64,000 nt of DNA from Sympetrum striolatum (lineage: Eukaryota > Arthropoda > Insecta > Odonata > Libellulidae). Positions 26,901 through 40,061 of the stretch are shown here, one piece after another. The stretch covers positions 94,196,738 through 94,260,737 of the forward strand of contig OX388343.1 of the NCBI GenBank assembly GCA_947579665.1, read 5' to 3'. Each line of letters starts with the position of its first letter. Positions within the stretch are counted from its first letter, which is position 1. The notes under the pieces are model-generated. The model was not told the origin of the DNA. It saw only the letters and a list, made by a program, of their open reading frames with translations, and made no database searches. Made by a program: the position numbers and the translations under genes.

Positions 26901-27580
26901 TCTTTTATTGCCTTAATTTTCCTCATTTTATTTAGATAAGATCGAAAAAAGCAACAAAAACAAATAATTTTAGCGAAATTTTATATTTTATCTTTAATTT
27001 TCCTTGTTTTACCTAATAATGATCGAAAAAAGCAACAAAAACTATTAACTTAAGCGAAATTTCAATTTTTTACCCTTTTTTTCCTTAATTTAACTCATTT
27101 TATCAAGATATGACCGAAAAAAGCAACAAAAACAAAGGATTTTAGCGTAATTTCATTTGTTTCCTTTTTTCCCCTTATTTTCATCATATTATCGAGATAT
27201 TATCGAAAAGAGAAACAAAACAGATAATTTTAGCGAAATTTCAATTTTTTTCCTCCTTTTTTCCTTAATTTTCCACATTTAACCGAAATATGACCAAAAA
27301 TGCAACAAAAACGAATAATTCATGCTAAATTTTATCGTTTTTCATTTTTTTTTTTTTAATTTTCCTCATTTTATCGAGCTATGATTGAAAAAATCAACAA
27401 AAAAGATTAATTTTAGCGAAATTTCAATTTTTTTCCCCTTTTTTTCCTTAATTTTTCTCATTTTATAGAGCTATGATTGAAAAAATCAACAAAAAAGATT
27501 AATTTTAGCGAAATTTTAATTTGTTTCCTCTTTTTTCCTTAATTTTCTTCATTTTATCGAGATTTTATCGAAATAAGCAA
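23955..27580 (+). repeat. Higher-order segment, copy 2 of 18650-22275
   Basis: This segment matches 18650-22275 with an offset of 5305 bp. It shares rare variants such as AGCATCATAAAAGAATAA near 20573 and 25870. Identity ends near 27580, where AATTTTAGCACAATATC replaces AGCGAAATTTC. No gene is seen. Confidence 0.82.
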
Positions 27581-30500
27581 CAAAAACGAATAATTTTAGC
27601 ACAATATCAATTTTTCCCTTTTTTTTTCTTTATTTTCCTCATTTTATCGTGATATTACCGAGAAAAGAAACAGAACACATAATTTTAGCGAAATTTCAAT
27701 TTTTTCCCTCTTTTTTTTCCTAAATTTTCCTCATTTTATCAAAATATGACCGAAGAAAGCAACAAAAACGAATAAATTATGCTAACTTTCAATTGTTTTC
27801 CTCTTTTTCTCCTTCATTCTACTCATTCTATCGAGATATAGACGAAAAAAGCAACAAAATCGATTAACTTTAGCAAAAATAGAATTTTTTTCCTATTTTT
27901 ATCCCTTAATTTTCCTCATTTTAAATGAGATATTATCGAAAATCGAATAATTTTAGGGAAATTTCTATTTTTTTTCCTTAATTTTCCTCATTTTATCGAG
28001 ATATTATCGAAAAAAAGCAACAAAAAAGATTTATTTTAAAGAAATTACAATTTTGTTCCTCTTTTTTTCGTTAATTATTCTCATTTTATCGAGATATTAT
28101 CGAAAAAAGCAACAAAAACGAATTATTTTAGAGAAATTACAATTTTTTTCCTCTTTGTTTTCCTTAATTTTACTCATTTTTTAGATATTTTATCGAAATA
28201 AGCAACAAAAACGAATAATGTTAGCAAAATATCAATTTTTTTCCTCTTTTATAGCAAATATTCTCCTCATTTTATTTAGATATGATAGAAAAACAGCAAC
28301 AAAAATATTTTAGAGAAATTACAATTTTTTTCCTCTTTTTTACTTAATTTTTCTGATTTTATGGAAAAAAGCAACAAATATAAATAATTTTAGTAAAATT
28401 CTAATTTTTTTCCTCTTTCATTGCCTTAATTTTCCTCATTTTATTTCGATATGATCGAAAAAAGAAACAAAAACGAATAATTTTAGCGAAATTTCAAATT
28501 ATTTCTTTAATTTTCTTTATTTTATCTAATAATGATCGAAAAAAGCAACAAGAACGAAATATTTTAGCGTAATTTCATTTTTTTCCTTTTTTCCCCTTTA
28601 CTTTCCTCATTTTAACGAGGTATTATCGAAAAAGGAAACATAAACAGATAATTTTATCGAAATTTCAATCTTTTTCCTCCTTTTTTTCTTAATTTTCCTC
28701 ATTTTATCGAAATATGACCGAACAAATCAGATAAAACGAATAATCTATGCTAAATATCAACATTTTTCCTCATTATTTCCTATATTTTCCTCATTTTATC
28801 GAGATATGACCGAAAAAAGCAACAAAAACAAATAATTTTAGCGAAATTTCAATTTTTTTCCTCTTTTCCTTCCTAAATTTTCTTCATTTTATCGAGTTAT
28901 TATCGAAAAAAGCAACAACAACGAATAATTTTAGAAAAATTTCAATTTTTTTAATCTTTTTATCCTTAATTTTCTTCATTTAATCAAGATATAACCGAAA
29001 TAAGCAATAAAAACTAATAATTGAAGCATAATATCAATTTTTTCCCTTTTTTTTCCTTAATTTTCCTCATTTTATCAAAATATGACCGAAAAAAACAACT
29101 AAAACGAATAATTTTAGTGAAATTTCAATTTTCTTACTCTTTTTTTCCTTTACTTTCCTCATTTTATGGAGTTATTATGGAAAAAAGAAAAAAAATCGAA
29201 TAACTTTAGCAAAAATTCAATTTTTTTCCAATTTTTATCACTTAATTATTCCTCATACTAAATGAGATATTATCGAAAATCGAACAATTTTAGCGAAATT
29301 TCTCTTTTTTTCATAAATTTTCCTCATTTTATCGAAATATTATCGAATAAAGGCAACAAAAACCAATTATTTTAGAGAAATTACAATAATTTCCTCCATT
29401 TTATCGTTAATTATCCTCATTTTATCGAGATATTATCGAAAGAAAGCAACAAAATCTAATAATTTTATCAAAATTTTAATATTTTACCACTTTTTTTTCC
29501 TTAATTTTTTTCATTTTATAGAGAAATCATCGAAAAAAGCAACAAGAATGATTAATTTTAGCAAAATTACAATTTTTTTCCTCTTTTTTTTTATTTATCC
29601 TCATTTTATCGAGATTTTATCGTAAAAAGAAACAAAATCAAATAACTTTAGCAAAAATACAATTTTTTTCTTTTTTTTCCTTAATCTTCCTCATTCTATG
29701 GAGTCACAATGGAAATAAAAAACGAATAATTTTAGAGAAATTACAATTGTTTTGCTCTTTCATTCCTAAATTTTCTTTATTTTATCGAGATATTATCGAA
29801 AAAAGCATCATTAACGAATAATTTAAGCGAAATTTCAAATTTTTCCACTTTTTTTTCTTAATTTTCCTCATTTTATCAAGATATGACGAAAAAAGCAACA
29901 AAAACGAATCATTTTAGCAAAATTTCAATTTTTTTCCTTTTTCCCTTAATTTTCCTCAAATTTTTCGGAGTCACAATGGAAAAAAGAAACAAAAACGAAT
30001 TATTTTAGCGAACTTTACAATTGTTTTCCTCGTTCATTCCTAAATTTTCCTTACTTTATCGAGATATTAATGGAAAAAGAAACAAAATCGAATACCTTTT
30101 GCAAAAATAAAATTTTTTTCCTATTTTTATCCCTAAATTTTCCTCATTTTAAATGAGATATTATCGAAAATCGAATAATTTTAACAAAATTTCTATTTTT
30201 TTCCTTAATTTTCCTCATTTTATCGAAATATTATCGAAAAAAAGCAACAAAAATGAATTATTTTAGAGAAATTACAATTTTTTTTCTCTATTTTTCGTTA
30301 ATAATCCTCATTTTATCGAGATTTTATCATAAAAAGCAACAAAATAAAAAAATATTAGTCAAATTTAAATTTTTTACCTCTTTTTTTCCTTAAATTTTCA
30401 CATTTTTTAAAGTTATGATCGAAAAAAGCTTTAAAAAAAGATTAATTTATGCTAAATTTCAATTTTTCTCCTCGTTTTTCCTTCATTATCCTCATTTTAT

Positions 30501-31433
30501 CGAGATATTGCCGAAAAAAGAAAAAATACGAATAATTTTAGCGAAATTTTAATTTAATTTCATCTTTTTTTACTTAATTTTCCTCTTTTTTTCGAGAATT
30601 TATCGAAATAAACAACCAAAACGAATAATTTTAGCAAAATTTCAATTCTTTCCCTCTTTTTTTCCTAAATTTTCCTCATTTTATCAAAATATGACCGAAA
30701 AAAGAAACAAAAACGAATAAATTATGCTAAATTTCAATTTTTTCCCTTTTTTTCCTCAATTTTGCTCATTTTATCGAGATATTATCGAGAAAAGAAACAA
30801 AACAGATAATTTTAGCAAAATTTCAATTTTTTCCCTCTTTTATTGCCTTAATTTTCCTCATTTTATTTAGATAAGATCGAAAAAAGCAACAAAAACTATT
30901 AACTTAAGCGAAATTTCAATTTTTTACCCTTTTTTTCCTTAATTTAACTCATTTTATCAAGATATGACCGAAAAAAGCAACAAAAACAAAGGATTTTAGC
31001 GTAATTTCATTTGTTTCCTTTTTTCCCCTTATTTTCATCATATTATCGAGATATTATCGAAAAGAGAAACAAAACAGATAATTTTAGCGAAATTTCAATT
31101 TTTTTCCTCCTTTTTTCCTTAATTTTCCACATTTAACCGAAATATGACCAAAAATGCAACAAAAACGAATAATTCATGCTAAATTTTATCGTTTTTCATT
31201 TTTTTTTTTTTAATTTTCCTCATTTTATCGAGCTATGATTGAAAAAATCAACAAAAAAGATTAATTTTAGCGAAATTTCAATTTTTTTCCCCTTTTTTTC
31301 CTTAATTTTTCTCATTTTATAGAGCTATGATTGAAAAAATCAACAAAAAAGATTAATTTTAGCGAAATTTTAATTTGTTTCCTCTTTTTTCCTTAATTTT
31401 CTTCATTTTATCGAGATTTTATCGAAATAAGCA
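27581..31433 (+). repeat. ~3.85-kb higher-order unit, copy 1
   Basis: The unit recurs immediately downstream with a step of about 3853 bp. The AGCACAATATC variant is at 27599 and 31452, and the block A marker is at 27818 and 31672. The unit carries the roughly 710-bp set of monomers that is missing at 20565 and 25868, and it has lost one 82-bp monomer near 30880 relative to 27010, so 3853 equals 3935 minus 82. No gene is seen. Confidence 0.82.
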
Positions 31434-34125
31434 ACAAAAACGAATAATTTTAGCACAATATCAATTTTTCCCTTTTTTTTTCTTTATTTTCCTCATTTTA
31501 TCGTGATATTACCGAGAAAAGAAACAGAACACATAATTTTAGCGAAATTTCAATTTTTTCCCTCTTTTTTTTCCTAAATTTTCCTCATTTTATCAAAATA
31601 TGACCGAAGAAAGCAACAAAAACGAATAAATTATGCTAACTTTCAATTGTTTTCCTCTTTTTCTCCTTCATTCTACTCATTCTATCGAGATATAGACGAA
31701 AAAAGCAACAAAATCGATTAACTTTAGCAAAAATAGAATTTTTTTCCTATTTTTATCCCTTAATTTTCCTCATTTTAAATGAGATATTATCGAAAATCGA
31801 ATAATTTTAGGGAAATTTCTATTTTTTTTCCTTAATTTTCCTCATTTTATCGAGATATTATCGAAAAAAAGCAACAAAAAAGATTTATTTTAAAGAAATT
31901 ACAATTTTGTTCCTCTTTTTTTCGTTAATTATTCTCATTTTATCGAGATATTATCGAAAAAAGCAACAAAAACGAATTATTTTAGAGAAATTACAATTTT
32001 TTTCCTCTTTGTTTTCCTTAATTTTACTCATTTTTTAGATATTTTATCGAAATAAGCAACAAAAACGAATAATGTTAGCAAAATATCAATTTTTTTCCTC
32101 TTTTATAGCAAATATTCTCCTCATTTTATTTAGATATGATAGAAAAACAGCAACAAAAATATTTTAGAGAAATTACAATTTTTTTCCTCTTTTTTACTTA
32201 ATTTTTCTGATTTTATGGAAAAAAGCAACAAATATAAATAATTTTAGTAAAATTCTAATTTTTTTCCTCTTTCATTGCCTTAATTTTCCTCATTTTATTT
32301 CGATATGATCGAAAAAAGAAACAAAAACGAATAATTTTAGCGAAATTTCAAATTATTTCTTTAATTTTCTTTATTTTATCTAATAATGATCGAAAAAAGC
32401 AACAAGAACGAAATATTTTAGCGTAATTTCATTTTTTTCCTTTTTTCCCCTTTACTTTCCTCATTTTAACGAGGTATTATCGAAAAAGGAAACATAAACA
32501 GATAATTTTATCGAAATTTCAATCTTTTTCCTCCTTTTTTTCTTAATTTTCCTCATTTTATCGAAATATGACCGAACAAATCAGATAAAACGAATAATCT
32601 ATGCTAAATATCAACATTTTTCCTCATTATTTCCTATATTTTCCTCATTTTATCGAGATATGACCGAAAAAAGCAACAAAAACAAATAATTTTAGCGAAA
32701 TTTCAATTTTTTTCCTCTTTTCCTTCCTAAATTTTCTTCATTTTATCGAGTTATTATCGAAAAAAGCAACAACAACGAATAATTTTAGAAAAATTTCAAT
32801 TTTTTTAATCTTTTTATCCTTAATTTTCTTCATTTAATCAAGATATAACCGAAATAAGCAATAAAAACTAATAATTGTAGCATAATATCAATTTTTTCCC
32901 TTTTTTTTCCTTAATTTTCCTCATTTTATCAAAATATGACCGAAAAAAACAACTAAAACGAATAATTTTAGTGAAATTTCAATTTTCTTACTCTTTTTTT
33001 CCTTTACTTTCCTCATTTTATGGAGTTATTATGGAAAAAAGAAAAAAAATCGAATAACTTTAGCAAAAATTCAATTTTTTTCCAATTTTTATCACTTAAT
33101 TATTCCTCATACTAAATGAGATATTATCGAAAATCGAACAATTTTAGCGAAATTTCTCTTTTTTTCATAAATTTTCCTCATTTTATCGAAATATTATCGA
33201 ATAAAGGCAACAAAAACCAATTATTTTAGAGAAATTACAATAATTTCCTCCATTTTATCGTTAATTATCCTCATTTTATCGAGATATTATCGAAAGAAAG
33301 CAACAAAATCTAATAATTTTATCAAAATTTTAATATTTTACCACTTTTTTTTCCTTAATTTTTTTCATTTTATAGAGAAATCATCGAAAAAAGCAACAAG
33401 AATGATTAATTTTAGCAAAATTACAATTTTTTTCCTCTTTTTTTTTATTTATCCTCATTTTATTGAGATTTTATCGTAAAAAGAAACAAAATCAAATAAC
33501 TTTAGCAAAAATACAATTTTTTTCTTTTTTTTCCTTAATCTTCCTCATTCTATGGAGTCACAATGGAAATAAAAAACGAATAATTTTAGAGAAATTACAA
33601 TTGTTTTGCTCTTTCATTCCTAAATTTTCTTTATTTTATCGAGATATTATCGAAAAAAGCATCATTAACGAATAATTTAAGCGAAATTTCAAATTTTTCC
33701 ACTTTTTTTCTTAATTTTCCTCATTTTATCAAGATATGACGAAAAAAGCAACAAAAACGAATCATTTTAGCAAAATTTCAATTTTTTTCCTTTTTCCCTT
33801 AATTTTCCTCAAATTTTTCGGAGTCACAATGGAAAAAAGAAACAAAAACGAATTATTTTAGCGAACTTTACAATTGTTTTCCTCGTTCATTCCTAAATTT
33901 TCCTTACTTTATCGAGATATTAATGGAAAAAGAAACAAAATCGAATACCTTTTGCAAAAATAAAATTTTTTTCCTATTTTTATCCCTAAATTTTCCTCAT
34001 TTTAAATGAGATATTATCGAAAATCGAATAATTTTAACAAAATTTCTATTTTTTTCCTTAATTTTCCTCATTTTATCGAAATATTATCGAAAAAAAGCAA
34101 CAAAAATGAATTATTTTAGAGAAAT
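31434..34125 (+). repeat. ~3.85-kb higher-order unit, copy 2 (partial)
   Basis: This is a second copy of 27581-30272. Similarity to the first copy falls off around 34125-34260, where the ACATTTTTTAAAG variant of copy 1 is replaced by ACATTTTATAGAG and the sequence becomes like 9430-11640. No gene is seen. Confidence 0.78.
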
Positions 34126-36124
34126 TACAATTTTATTTCTCTATTTTTCGTTAATAATCCTCATTTTATCGAGATTTTATCATAAAAAGCAACAAAATAA
34201 AAAAATATTAGTCAAATTTAAATTTTTTACCTCTTTTTTTCCTTAAATTTTCACATTTTATAGAGTTATGATCGAAAAAAGCTTAAAAAAAAGATTAATT
34301 TATGCTAAATTTCAATTTTTCTCCTCGTTTTTCCTTCATTATCCTCATTTTATCGAGATATTGCCGAAAAAAGAAAAAATACGAATAATTTTAGCGAAAT
34401 TTTAATTTAATTTCCTCTTTTTTTTACTTAATTTTCCTCTTTTTTTCGAGAATTTATCGAAATAAACAACCAAAACGAATAATTTTAGCAAAACTTCAAT
34501 TCTTTCCCTCTTTCTTTCCTAAATTATCCTCATTTTATCAAAATATGACCGAAAAAAGAAACAAAAACGAATAAATTATGCTAAATTTCAATTTTTTCCC
34601 TTTTTTTCCTTAATTTTCCTCATTTTATCGAGATATTATCGAGAAAAGAAACAAAACAGATAATTTTAGCGAAATTTCAATTTTTTTCCTCATTTATTGC
34701 CTTAATTTTCCTCATTTTATTTAGATAAGATCGAAAAAAGCAACAAAAACAAATAATTTTAGCGAAATTTTATATTTTATCTTTAATTTTCCTTGTTTTA
34801 CCTAATAATGATCGAAAAAAGCAACAAAAAACTATTAACTTAAGCGAAATTTCAATTTTTTACCCTTTTTTTCCTTAATTTAACTCATTTTATCAAGATA
34901 TGACCGAAAAAAGCAACAAAAACGAAGGATTTTAGCGTAATTTCATTTGTTTCCTTTTTTCCCCTTATTTTCATCATATTATCGAGATATTATCGAAAAG
35001 AGAAACAAAACAGATAATTTTAGCGAAATTTCAATTTTTTTCCTCCTTTTTTCCTTAATTTTCCACATTTAACCGAAATATGACCAAAAATGCAACAAAA
35101 ACGAATATTTCATGCTAAATTTTATCTTTTTTCATCTTTTTACTTAATTTTCCTCATTTTATCGAGCTATGATTGAAAAAATCAACAAAAAAGATTAATT
35201 TTAGCGAAATTTCAATTTTTTTCCTCTTTTTTTCCTTAATTTTTCTCATTTTATAGAGCTATGATTGAAAAAATCAACAAAAAAGATTAATTTTAGCGAA
35301 ATTTTAATTTGTTTCCTCTTTTTTCCTTAATTTTTTTCATTTTATCGAGATTTTATCGAAATAAGCAACAAAAACGAATACTTTTAGCGAAATTTCAATT
35401 TTTTCCCTTTTTTCCTTAATTTTCCTCATTTTATCAATATATGACCGAAAAAAGCAACTAAAACGAATAATTTATGCTTAATGTCTATTTCTTTCCTCTT
35501 TCTTCCCTTCATTTTCCTCATTTTATCAATATATTACCGAAAAAAGAAAAAAAAAACGAATAATTTTTGCGAAATTTCAATTTTTTTCCTCTTTTTTTTT
35601 TAATTTTCCTCAATTTATCGAGATATTATGGAATAAAGACACAAAAAAGGAATAATTTTAGCGAAATTTCAATTTTTTTCCTCTTTTATAGACTTTATTC
35701 TCCTCATTTTATTTAGATATGATCGAAAAAAGCAACAAAAACGAATTATATAAGAGAAATTACAATTTTTTTCCTCTTCTTTTCCCTTAATTTTTCTAAT
35801 TTTACAGAGATATGATCGTAAAAAGCAACAAAAACGAGTAATTTTAGCGAAATTACAATTTTTTTTTCTCTTTCTTTCCTTAATTTCCCTTATTTTATCG
35901 AGATTTTATCGTAAAAAGCAACAAAATCGAATAACTTAACCAAAAATACAATTTTTTTCCTATTTTTATCTCTTAATTTTCCTCATTTTAAATGAGATAT
36001 TATCGAATTCGAATAATTTTAGCGAAATTTCTATTTTTATCCTTAATTTTCCTCATTTTATCGAGATATTATCGAAAAAAAGCATTAAAAACGAATTATT
36101 TTAGAGAAATTACAATTTTTTTTC
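32187..36124 (+). repeat. ~3.94-kb tandem higher-order unit, copy 1
   Basis: The unit is repeated immediately downstream with a step of about 3934-3937 bp. TTACTTAATTTTTCTGATTT is near 32195 and 36131, and CTTAATTTTCCTCATTTTAT is at 34701 and 38635. It contains the later part of a block A followed by a block B. The junction near 36124 fuses ACAATTTTTTTTCTCTTTT of block B onto the block A variant TTACTTAATTTTTCTG. It overlaps the 31434-34125 entry because the two duplications are offset. No gene is seen. Confidence 0.82.
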
Positions 36125-39100
36125 TCTTTTTTACTTAATTTTTCTGATTTTATGGAAAAAAGCAACAAATATAAATAATTTTAGTAAAATTCTAATTTTT
36201 TTCCTCTTTCATTGCCTTAATTTTCCTCATTTTATTTCGATATGATCGAAAAAAGAAACAAAAACGAATAATTTTAGCGAAATTTCAAATTATTTCTTTA
36301 ATTTTCTTTATTTTATCTAATAATGATCGAAAAAAGCAACAAGAACGAAATATTTTAGCGTAATTTCATTTTTTTCCTTTTTTCCCCTTTACTTTCCTCA
36401 TTTTAACGAGGTATTATCGAAAAAGGAAACATAAACAGATAATTTTATCGAAATTTCAATCTTTTTCCTCCTTTTTTTCTTAATTTTCCTCATTTTATCG
36501 AAATATGACCGAACAAATCAGATAAAACGAATAATCTATGCTAAATATCAACTTTTTTCCTCATTATTTCCTAAATTTTCCTCATTTTATCGAGATATGA
36601 CCGAAAAAAGCAACAAAAACAAATAATTTTAGCGAAATTTCAATTTTTTTCCTCTTTTCCTTCCTAAATTTTCTTCATTTTATCGAGTTATTATCGAAAA
36701 AAGCAACAACAACGAATAATTTTAGAAAAATTTCAATTTTTTAAATCTTTTTATCCTTAATTTTCTTCATTTAATCAAGATATAACCGAAATAAGCAATA
36801 AAAACTAATAATTGTAGCATAATATCAATTTTTTCCCTTTTTTTTCCTTAATTTTCCTCATTTTATCAAAATATGACCGAAAAAAACAACTAAAACGAAT
36901 AATTTTAGTGAAATTTCAATTTTCTTACTCTTTTTTTCCTTTACTTTCCTCATTTTATGGAGTTATTATGGAAAAAAGAAAAAAAATCGAATAACTTTAG
37001 CAAAAATTCAATTTTTTTCCAATTTTTATCACTTAATTATTCCTCATACTAAATGAGATATTATCGAAAATCGAACAATTTTAGCGAAATTTCTCTTTTT
37101 TTCATAAATTTTCCTCATTTTATCGAAATATTATCGAATAAAGGCAACAAAAACCAATTATTTTAGAGAAATTACAATAATTTCCTCCATTTTATCGTTA
37201 ATTTTCCTCATTTTATCGAGATATTATCGAAAGAAAGCAACAAAATCTAATAATTTTATCAAAATTTTAATATTTTACCACTTTTTTTTCCTTAATTTTT
37301 TTCATTTTATAGAGAAATCATCGAAAAAAGCAACAAGAATGATTAATTTTAGCAAAATTACAATTTTTTTCCTCTTTTTTTTATTTATCCTCATTTTATC
37401 GAGATTTTATCGTAAAAAGAAACAAAATCAAATAACTTTAGCAAAAATACAATTTTTTTCTTTTTTTTCCTTAATCTTCCTCATTTTATGGAGTCACAAT
37501 GGAAATAAAAAACGAATAATTTTAGAGAAATTACAATTGTTTTGCTCTTTCATTCCTAAATTTTCTTTATTTTATCGAGATATTATCGAAAAAAGCATCA
37601 TTAACGAAAAATTTAAGCGAAATTTCAAATTTTTCCAATTTTTTTTCTTAATTTTCCTCATTTTATCAAGATATGACGAAAAAAGCAACAAAAACGAATC
37701 ATTTTAGCAAAATTTCAATTTTTTTCCTTTTTCCCTTAATTTTCCTCAAATTTTTCGGAGTCACAAAGGAAAAAAGAAACAAAAACGAATTATTTTAGCG
37801 AACTTTACAATTGTTTTCCTCGTTCATTCCTAAATTTTCCTTATTTTATCGAGATATTATCGGAAAAAGAAACAAAATCGAATACCTTTTGCAAAAATAA
37901 AATTTTTTTCCTATTTTTATCCCTAAATTTTCCTCATTTTAAATGAGATATTATCGAAAATCGAATAATTTTAACAAAATTTTTTTTTTCCTTAATTTTC
38001 CTCATTTTATCGAAATATTATCGAAAAAAAGCAACAAAAACGAATTATTTTAGAGAAATTACAATTTTTTTTCTCTATTTTTCGTTGATAATCCTTATTT
38101 TATCGAGATTTTATCATAAAAAGCAACAAAATAAAAAAATATTAGTCAAATTTAAATTTTTTACCTCTTTTTTTCCTTAAATTTTCACATTTTATAGAGT
38201 TATGATCGAAAAAAGCTTAAAAAAAAGATTAATTTATGCTAAATTTCAATTTTTCTCCTCGTTTTTCCTTCATTATCCTCATTTTATCGAGATATTGCCG
38301 AAAAAAGAAAAAATACGAATAATTTTAGCGAAATTTTAATTTAATTTCCTCTTTTTTTTACTTAATTTTCCTCTTTTTTTCGAGAATTTATCGAAATAAA
38401 CAACCAAAACGAATAATTTTAGCAAAACTTCAATTCTTTCCCTCTTTCTTTCCTAAATTATCCTCATTTTATCAAAATATGACCGAAAAAAGAAACAAAA
38501 ACGAATAAATTATGCTAAATTTCAATTTTTTCCCTTTTTTTCCTTAATTTTCCTCATTTTATCGAGATATTATCGAGAAAAGAAACAAAACAGATAATTT
38601 TAGCGAAATTTCAATTTTTTTCCTCATTTATTGCCTTAATTTTCCTCATTTTATTTAGATAAGATCGAAAAAAGCAACAAAAACAAATAATTTTAGCGAA
38701 ATTTTATATTTTATCTTTAATTTTCCTTGTTTTACCTAATAATGATCGAAAAAAGCAACAAAAAACTATTAACTTAAGCGAAATTTCAATTTTTTACCCT
38801 TTTTTTCCTTAATTTAACTCATTTTATCAAGATATGACCGAAAAAAGCAACAAAAACGAAGGATTTTAGCGTAATTTCATTTGTTTCCTTTTTTCCCCTT
38901 ATTTTCATCATATTATCGATATATTATCGAAAAGAGAAACAAAACAGATAATTTTAGCGAAATTTCAATTTTTTTCCTCCTTTTTTCCTTAATTTTCCAC
39001 ATTTAACCGAAATATGACCAAAAATGCAACAAAAACGAATAATTCATGCTAAATTTTATCTTTTTTCATCTTTTTACTTAATTTTCCTCATTTTATCGAG

Positions 39101-40061
39101 CTATGATTGAAAAAATCAACAAAAAAGATTAATTTTAGCGAAATTTCAATTTTTTTCCTCTTTTTTCCTTAATTTTCTTCATTTTATCGAGATTTTATCG
39201 AAATAAGCAACAAAAACGAATACTTTTAGCGAAATTTCAATTTTTTCCCTTTTTTCCTTAATTTTCCTCATTTTATCAATATATGACCGAAAAAAGCAAC
39301 TAAAACGAATAATTTATGCTTAATGTCTATTTCTTTCCTCTTTCTTCCCTTCATTTTCCTCATTTTATCAATATATTACCGAAAAAAGAAAAAAAAAACG
39401 AATAATTTTTGCGAAATTTCAATTTTTTTCCTCTTTTTTTTTTAATTTTCCTCAATTTATCGAGATATTATGGAATAAAGACACAAAAAAGGAATAATTT
39501 TAGCGAAATTTCAATTTTTTTCCTCTTTTATAGACTTTATTCTCCTCATTTTATTTAGATATGATCGAAAAAAGCAACAAAAACGAATTATATAAGAGAA
39601 ATTACAATTTTTTTCCTCTTCTTTTCCCTTAATTTTTCTAATTTTACAGAGATATGATCGTAAAAAGCAACAAAAACGAGTAATTTTAGCGAAATTACAA
39701 TTTTTTTTTCTCTTTCTTTCCTTAATTTCCCTTATTTTATCGAGATTTTATCGTAAAAAGCAACAAAATCGAATAACTTAACCAAAAATACAATTTTTTT
39801 CCTATTTTTATCGCTTAATTTTCCTCATTTTAAATGAGATATTATCGAATTCGAATAATTTTAGCGAAATTTCTATTTTTATCCTTAATTTTCCTCATTT
39901 TATCGAGATATTATTGAAAAAAAGCATTAAAAACGAATTATTTTAGAGAAATTACAATTTTTTTTCTCTTTTTTTCGTTAATAATCCTCCTTTTATCGAG
40001 ATTTTATCATAAAAAGCAACAAAATCAAAAAATATTAGTCAAATTTAAATTTTTTACCTTT
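36125..40061 (+). repeat. ~3.94-kb tandem higher-order unit, copy 2
   Basis: This is the second copy of 32187-36124. It lacks the monomer carrying the second TATAGAGCTATGATTG (present near 35250 in copy 1, absent near 39165 here). The right part runs on into a normal block B end instead of the fused junction. The longest open frame of the array lies here (37339-37707). It is a repeat artefact spanning four monomers. Confidence 0.8.

Noticed and set aside
37339..37707. Longest open frame in the satellite (122 codons)
   Set aside because: It spans four monomers in one frame. The parallel copies at 29.6 and 33.5 kb are split by one-base changes in T runs, as expected for non-coding DNA.
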